64,000 bases of DNA. Source: JAWBMQ01 sp038828875 (GTDB taxonomy: Archaea; Nanobdellota; Nanobdellia; Woesearchaeales; JAWBMQ01). Below are positions 60,645-64,000 of the stretch, in pieces. The stretch spans positions 74,536 to 138,535 of the forward strand of contig JAWBMQ010000002.1 in assembly GCA_038828875.1 (NCBI GenBank), written 5' to 3'. The notes beneath the pieces are model-generated. The model was not told where the DNA came from and did not search any database. It saw nothing but the letters and a program-made list of their open reading frames with translations. Position numbers and translations under genes: made by a program. The stretch's first letter is position 1; each line of letters starts with the position of its first letter.

Positions 60645-62207
60645 ATGGCTAAGATTGAGTTTAACGTTAAAACCATAGAAACTTTAACAGGACTAACATT
60701 TGGAGAAATAATTCCAATACTTCCTAAATTAGGAATTTCTTTAGAAGATTACAATGAAGATCAAGTTTCTCTTGAAGTAAATCCTAATAGAATAGATTGG
60801 CTTAGTGTTGAAGGAATTGCTAAAAGTATAAAATTCTTTAAAGGAATTGAAAAACCAAAAGAAGAGAAAATTCTAGATTCAGATTATGAAGTTATAATCG
60901 ATAAATCAGTTAAAGAAGTTAGACCATATACTGTTTGTGCTGTAGCAGAAATTAAATTTGATGAAGAATTGATAAAATCAATTATTCAACTTCAAGAAAA
61001 ATTACATCTAACTTTTGGCAGAAACAGAAAGAAATTAGCAATCGGAATTTATCCAGCAGAGAAAATAAAATTTCCTATAACTTTCTTCGCAGAAGATCCA
61101 AAAAAAGTAAAGTTTATTCCTTTAAACGAAACTAGAGAAATGAATGGTTTAGAAATTCTTGAAAATCACGAAAAGGGAAAAGAGTTCAAACATCTTTTAG
61201 AAGGAAAAAAGGTTTTTCCATTTTTTAGAGATGCTAACAACAGTATTCTTTCTATGCCACCAATAATTAATTCAGAATTAACTGGAAGAGTTACTGAAGA
61301 AACTGAAAAGGTGTTTATTGAATGCTCTGGCTTCAATTTATTTTATCTGAATAAAGCTTTGAATGTTATTGTAAATACTTTATTAGTTAGAGGTGCTAAG
61401 GTTTACAAAGTTAAAGTAAAAGATGTCGATTCGATTTATGAAACACCTGATTTCAATTGGAAAGAATATTCTCTTGATAAGAAGATGGTTTTTGATTATC
61501 TTGGCGTTGATGTTGATTTTAAATTGCTAGAAAAGATGGGCTACATTGTAAAAGATGACAAAATTTTAGTTCCTTCATACAGAGCAGATATTATGCATAA
61601 CGTTGATCTTATAGAAGATCTTGCTATTGCTTTTGATTACGATAATTTCAAAATTCAGCAAAGTAACATTGAATCAATAGCTGAAGAAAGTAAGTATTCT
61701 AAATTAAGCAACAAATTAAGAGAACTTTTAATTGGCTTAGATTTCTTTGAAATGGTAAATTTCAATGTAACTAAGATTGAAAATACTATAAATCCAATTC
61801 ATCTTTATAATTCAGTAAATCAAGATTATAATGTGCTTAGAGATGTGTTATTTTTGCCCATGCTTGAGAATGTAAAACAAAATAAACAAATTGTCAATCA
61901 AAGAATATTTGAAATTGGTAGAACTTTTGAAAATGAAGAGAAAGAAAAGCTTTGTGCAATGCTTACAAATGCCAGTGTTTCAGAAGCAAGACAAATTTTA
62001 GAATATATTTTAGATAGATTTAACTTAAAATATAAATTTGAAGAGATAGACGAAGAAATTTTTATTCCTGGAAGACAAATAAGAGTTTTAGATGAAAAAA
62101 ATAAAGAAATAGGCATAGTTGCTGAAATTCATCCAAAAATTTTAAAAGAAAGATCAATACCTTTCAACGTAGTATTTTTCGAAATCTATCTTGATTGTTT
62201 TTTCTAA
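60645..62207 (+). CDS. pheT: phenylalanyl-tRNA synthetase beta subunit
   Basis: This is the partner of PheS. It contains the archaeal B1 domain (LTGLTFGEIIPILPKLGISL, then VNPNRIDWLSVEGIAKSI), a B3/4-like editing region with FRDANNSILSMPPIINSELTG (about 195-220), the B5 domain (FDYLGVDVDFKLLEKMGY, VPSYRADIMHNVDLIEDLAI) and a catalytic-like C-terminal domain ending in FFEIYLDCFF. At 520 aa it is slightly shorter than typical archaeal PheT. GGTGAAATC precedes the ATG. The stop codon is followed with no gap by the tRNA-Val gene. Confidence 0.95.
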   Translation: MAKIEFNVKTIETLTGLTFGEIIPILPKLGISLEDYNEDQVSLEVNPNRIDWLSVEGIAKSIKFFKGIEKPKEEKILDSDYEVIIDKSVKEVRPYTVCAVAEIKFDEELIKSIIQLQEKLHLTFGRNRKKLAIGIYPAEKIKFPITFFAEDPKKVKFIPLNETREMNGLEILENHEKGKEFKHLLEGKKVFPFFRDANNSILSMPPIINSELTGRVTEETEKVFIECSGFNLFYLNKALNVIVNTLLVRGAKVYKVKVKDVDSIYETPDFNWKEYSLDKKMVFDYLGVDVDFKLLEKMGYIVKDDKILVPSYRADIMHNVDLIEDLAIAFDYDNFKIQQSNIESIAEESKYSKLSNKLRELLIGLDFFEMVNFNVTKIENTINPIHLYNSVNQDYNVLRDVLFLPMLENVKQNKQIVNQRIFEIGRTFENEEKEKLCAMLTNASVSEARQILEYILDRFNLKYKFEEIDEEIFIPGRQIRVLDEKNKEIGIVAEIHPKILKERSIPFNVVFFEIYLDCFF

Positions 62208-62279
62208 GGACCGGTAGTCTAGTGGTATGACGTCGCCTTCACACGGCGGAGGTCGAGGGTTCAATTCCCTCCCGGTCCA
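62208..62279 (+). tRNA. tRNA-Val (anticodon CAC)
   Basis: The 72-nt gene folds as a cloverleaf. The acceptor is GGACCGG with CCGGTCC and discriminator A. The D arm GTC/GAC encloses TAGTGGTAT. The anticodon stem is TCGCC with GGCGG, and the loop TTCACAC gives anticodon CAC (Val). The variable loop is AGGTC, and the T arm is GAGGG/CCCTC around TTCAATT. No CCA is encoded and no intron is seen. It starts on the base after the pheT stop, so it is probably cut from the pheST transcript. Confidence 0.97.
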
Positions 62280-62318
62280 TCTTGATTAAAATCAATCTTA
62301 AGAATATAGGTAACTACT

Positions 62319-63818
62319 TTAACTCACCTCCTTTTTTACATCTCTATATCTCACATGCTCTCTGTAGAATTCTTTTTTATTTTTATAAACCATCTTATCT
62401 GCTTTTTCTAAGAGAATTTCAAAATCTTCATTTTTTGGATTTAAAGCATAACCAAAAGAAATTCCTGCAGAATCAGAAATTTTTACTTTATTCTTCTTAT
62501 CAAAGTTATGCATAAAATCATCTAAATTATTAACTAATCTTTCATAAATTTTTTTCAGCACTTCTTCATCATTTGTAGGAATCAAAATAAGAAATTCATC
62601 TCCTCCATATCTAATGATTAAATCAATCTGTCTTAAATGATCTTTTAAATAATTTGCAATTTCTTTCAAAAACTTATCACCTACTTCATGACCATAAACA
62701 TCATTTACATATTTTAAATTATTAATATCTGCAAAAATTATACTATATCTTCCTCTTTTGAACTCAATATGCTTTTTAAAGAAATTTCTATTGTAAACTT
62801 TTGTTAGAGAATCGATAAACATAAAATTATGATTTTTGAAAAATATTGTTAAAATTTCAGAAATATTTTTTAAATAATAAATCAAGCTTTCTGTAATTCT
62901 ATAGGGTTCTGCAAATTTCAACGTTAAAACTCCGATAACTTCATTCTCTAGAATTAATGGAATTGCAATTGCACTTCCTTCTTTCTTTTCCTCTAAATTA
63001 TAAAAGTAGGGATCTTTAGATACATCATTAGTGTAATATATTGATTTGGTTTTATATGCATAACCCGATATTCCTGTTTCAATAGGTAATTTCTTTCCTT
63101 CAAAAGATTTAGTGATACCTAATGTTGCTTTAACATAGAACATCTTTTTTTCATTTTCATCAATAACTTCTAAATAAGATAAAGATTTTGGCATAATTAT
63201 TTTGGCAACATACTTTATCATAATTTTATAAAATCTTTTATCTATTTCTTTATCATACTTTAGTAAAAAATTTGAAAAGTCATTTATTGATTTTAGCTTA
63301 CTAAGAATTATTTTATTTTCATTATTTATCTTTTCAAGAGTATTTTTGTAACAATAAATTCTAAAATCAGCAATCAAATGGTTTATTATTTTAACAAGAG
63401 TTATAAAATCAGATTCATGGATTTTTAATAATTCTTTATAAATATCTTTTTCTAATTCCAACAAATATATTAAATTTAATTCTCTATAAATCATAACAAT
63501 TTTTTCTTCATAAGAAAAGGTTTCTACATTAAAATTTTGTAGAAAAACCAAAGTAGTTACTTTTTCACCATTTTTTACGATATTTTCAATATATTCTTTA
63601 AGATATATCGTTCCTTTTCTTTCTTTTAATCTTTTGTTTATTCTAGGTATCTCAATAAAATCAAAGTAATATTCACATTTAGACTCTTTTTTAAAAAGAT
63701 CTTTAAAAAGCTCTCTAAAATTTTTTTCAGTTTTTTCTTCTACGAATTCATAATTACTAAATTCTTCATAATTAAAAGATAATAAAAATTTCAACAAAAT
63801 TTTTTCATCAATTTTCAT
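62319..63818 (-). CDS. diguanylate cyclase: GAF-like sensor plus GGDEF domain
   Basis: This cyclic-di-GMP synthase architecture is rare in archaea. Residues about 1-190 are helical and unassigned. A GAF-like domain spans about 195-325 (LPIETGISGYAYKTKSI, GSAIAIPLILENEVIGVLTL). The GGDEF domain fills 335-490: DSLTKVYNRNFFK, IIFADINNLKYVNDVYGHEVGD and the intact active-site loop RYGGDEFLILIP. An inhibitory I-site RxxD (RQID) stands exactly five residues before GGDEF, as in feedback-controlled bacterial enzymes. I use ATG 63818; a TTG 15 bases upstream is the longer alternative. It is downstream of, and convergent with, tRNA-Val. No recognisable gene follows in the last 180 bp of the window, which is AT-rich and featureless. 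Confidence 0.92.
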   Translation of the reverse strand: MKIDEKILLKFLLSFNYEEFSNYEFVEEKTEKNFRELFKDLFKKESKCEYYFDFIEIPRINKRLKERKGTIYLKEYIENIVKNGEKVTTLVFLQNFNVETFSYEEKIVMIYRELNLIYLLELEKDIYKELLKIHESDFITLVKIINHLIADFRIYCYKNTLEKINNENKIILSKLKSINDFSNFLLKYDKEIDKRFYKIMIKYVAKIIMPKSLSYLEVIDENEKKMFYVKATLGITKSFEGKKLPIETGISGYAYKTKSIYYTNDVSKDPYFYNLEEKKEGSAIAIPLILENEVIGVLTLKFAEPYRITESLIYYLKNISEILTIFFKNHNFMFIDSLTKVYNRNFFKKHIEFKRGRYSIIFADINNLKYVNDVYGHEVGDKFLKEIANYLKDHLRQIDLIIRYGGDEFLILIPTNDEEVLKKIYERLVNNLDDFMHNFDKKNKVKISDSAGISFGYALNPKNEDFEILLEKADKMVYKNKKEFYREHVRYRDVKKEVS

Positions 63819-64000
63819 TTTATCTTTCCACAAGTTCCATAATTACAATAAATTTTAAATTTATAAATTTTTTTACGGCAAGATAAGATAATTTTCAGAA
63901 TTATTTATAAAAATCAAATTATTAAAATTTTTTATAATTTATTAAAATTTTATTACTTTTAATTTTTTTAAATAATCTTTGATTTTCTCTCTTTTTTTTA

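Noticed and set aside
62208..62279. Reading the tRNA as Glu (UUC) or a suppressor (UCA)
   Set aside because: With a correct 5-bp anticodon stem TCGCC/GGCGG the seven-base loop is TTCACAC, so the anticodon is CAC. The other readings need a shifted stem.

Overview
The window is AT-rich archaeal chromosome. The evidence is a TATA-binding protein, RadA, an RPA-like ssDNA-binding protein, Pth2, archaellum genes (ArlG/F, H, I, J), an S-layer protein, two-subunit PheRS, ribosomal protein S15 of archaeal type, presenilin-type protease PSH, and TATA boxes 25-30 bp ahead of many start codons. Genes are densely packed, many encode proteins without recognisable domains, and several look bacterial (QueA, GGDEF, HD-GYP). 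This style fits a small-genome DPANN-like lineage, but the lineage cannot be fixed from sequence reading alone. Two transcript classes are visible: leaderless genes starting about 30 bp from a TATA box, and genes with a short leader and a GGTGA-type Shine-Dalgarno site (S-layer, radA, marC, arl operon, S15, tbp).

Layout. 1-2.2 kb: minus-strand group with the RPA-like gene. 2.2-4.9 kb: S-layer gene with two candidate promoters and a T-rich terminator. 4.9-5.75 kb: a gene broken by two compensating frameshifts. 5.7-7.7 kb: a coupled minus-strand pair (Pro-rich coiled-coil protein and a 469-aa partner), possibly archaellum-related. 7.7-12.6 kb: MarC, a frameshifted lipoprotein, a YdjM-type membrane hydrolase, RadA, ThpR and rubrerythrin. 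12.6-16.3 kb: ornithine-decarboxylase-family enzyme, TctA-like membrane protein and a PLD-like protein. 16.25-16.48 kb: RNase P RNA on the minus strand, in a GC-rich patch. 16.5-24 kb: flippase-like protein, secreted Lon-like (S16) protease, Pth2, MFS transporter, and a minus-strand nuclease operon (PRC-barrel, Cas4-like, DUF460/RuvC-like).

24.1-29.4 kb: a plus-strand run made of a catalytically dead family B DNA polymerase homologue, a GAF/PAS-like HD-GYP protein and a MutS-like ATPase. This is the most unusual part of the window. 29.4-33.9 kb: presenilin-type protease, an unknown gene, a membrane-anchored Memo-AMMECR1 fusion and a small membrane protein. 34-38.5 kb: archaellum motor operon without archaellins. 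38.5-46.8 kb: DHH phosphoesterase, CBS protein and a two-domain ThyX-like protein from one apparently bidirectional TATA, a winged-helix gene with scpA, a large secreted protein, and a glycogen-debranching-type glucosidase.

46.9-53.5 kb: two pairs of tandem paralogues of unknown or tentative function around a PAC2-family chaperone. 53.6-64 kb: S15 with a structured leader, Ski2/Mtr4-like helicase, QueA, TBP with a double-TATA promoter, CorA, PheS-PheT-tRNA-Val(CAC), and a GAF-like diguanylate cyclase with an intact GGDEF motif and I-site.

Together the genes cover DNA replication and repair, translation and tRNA maturation, the cell surface and motility. A possible cyclic-dinucleotide circuit (GGDEF and HD-GYP) is rare in archaea. 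No transposons, CRISPR arrays or integration sites were seen.
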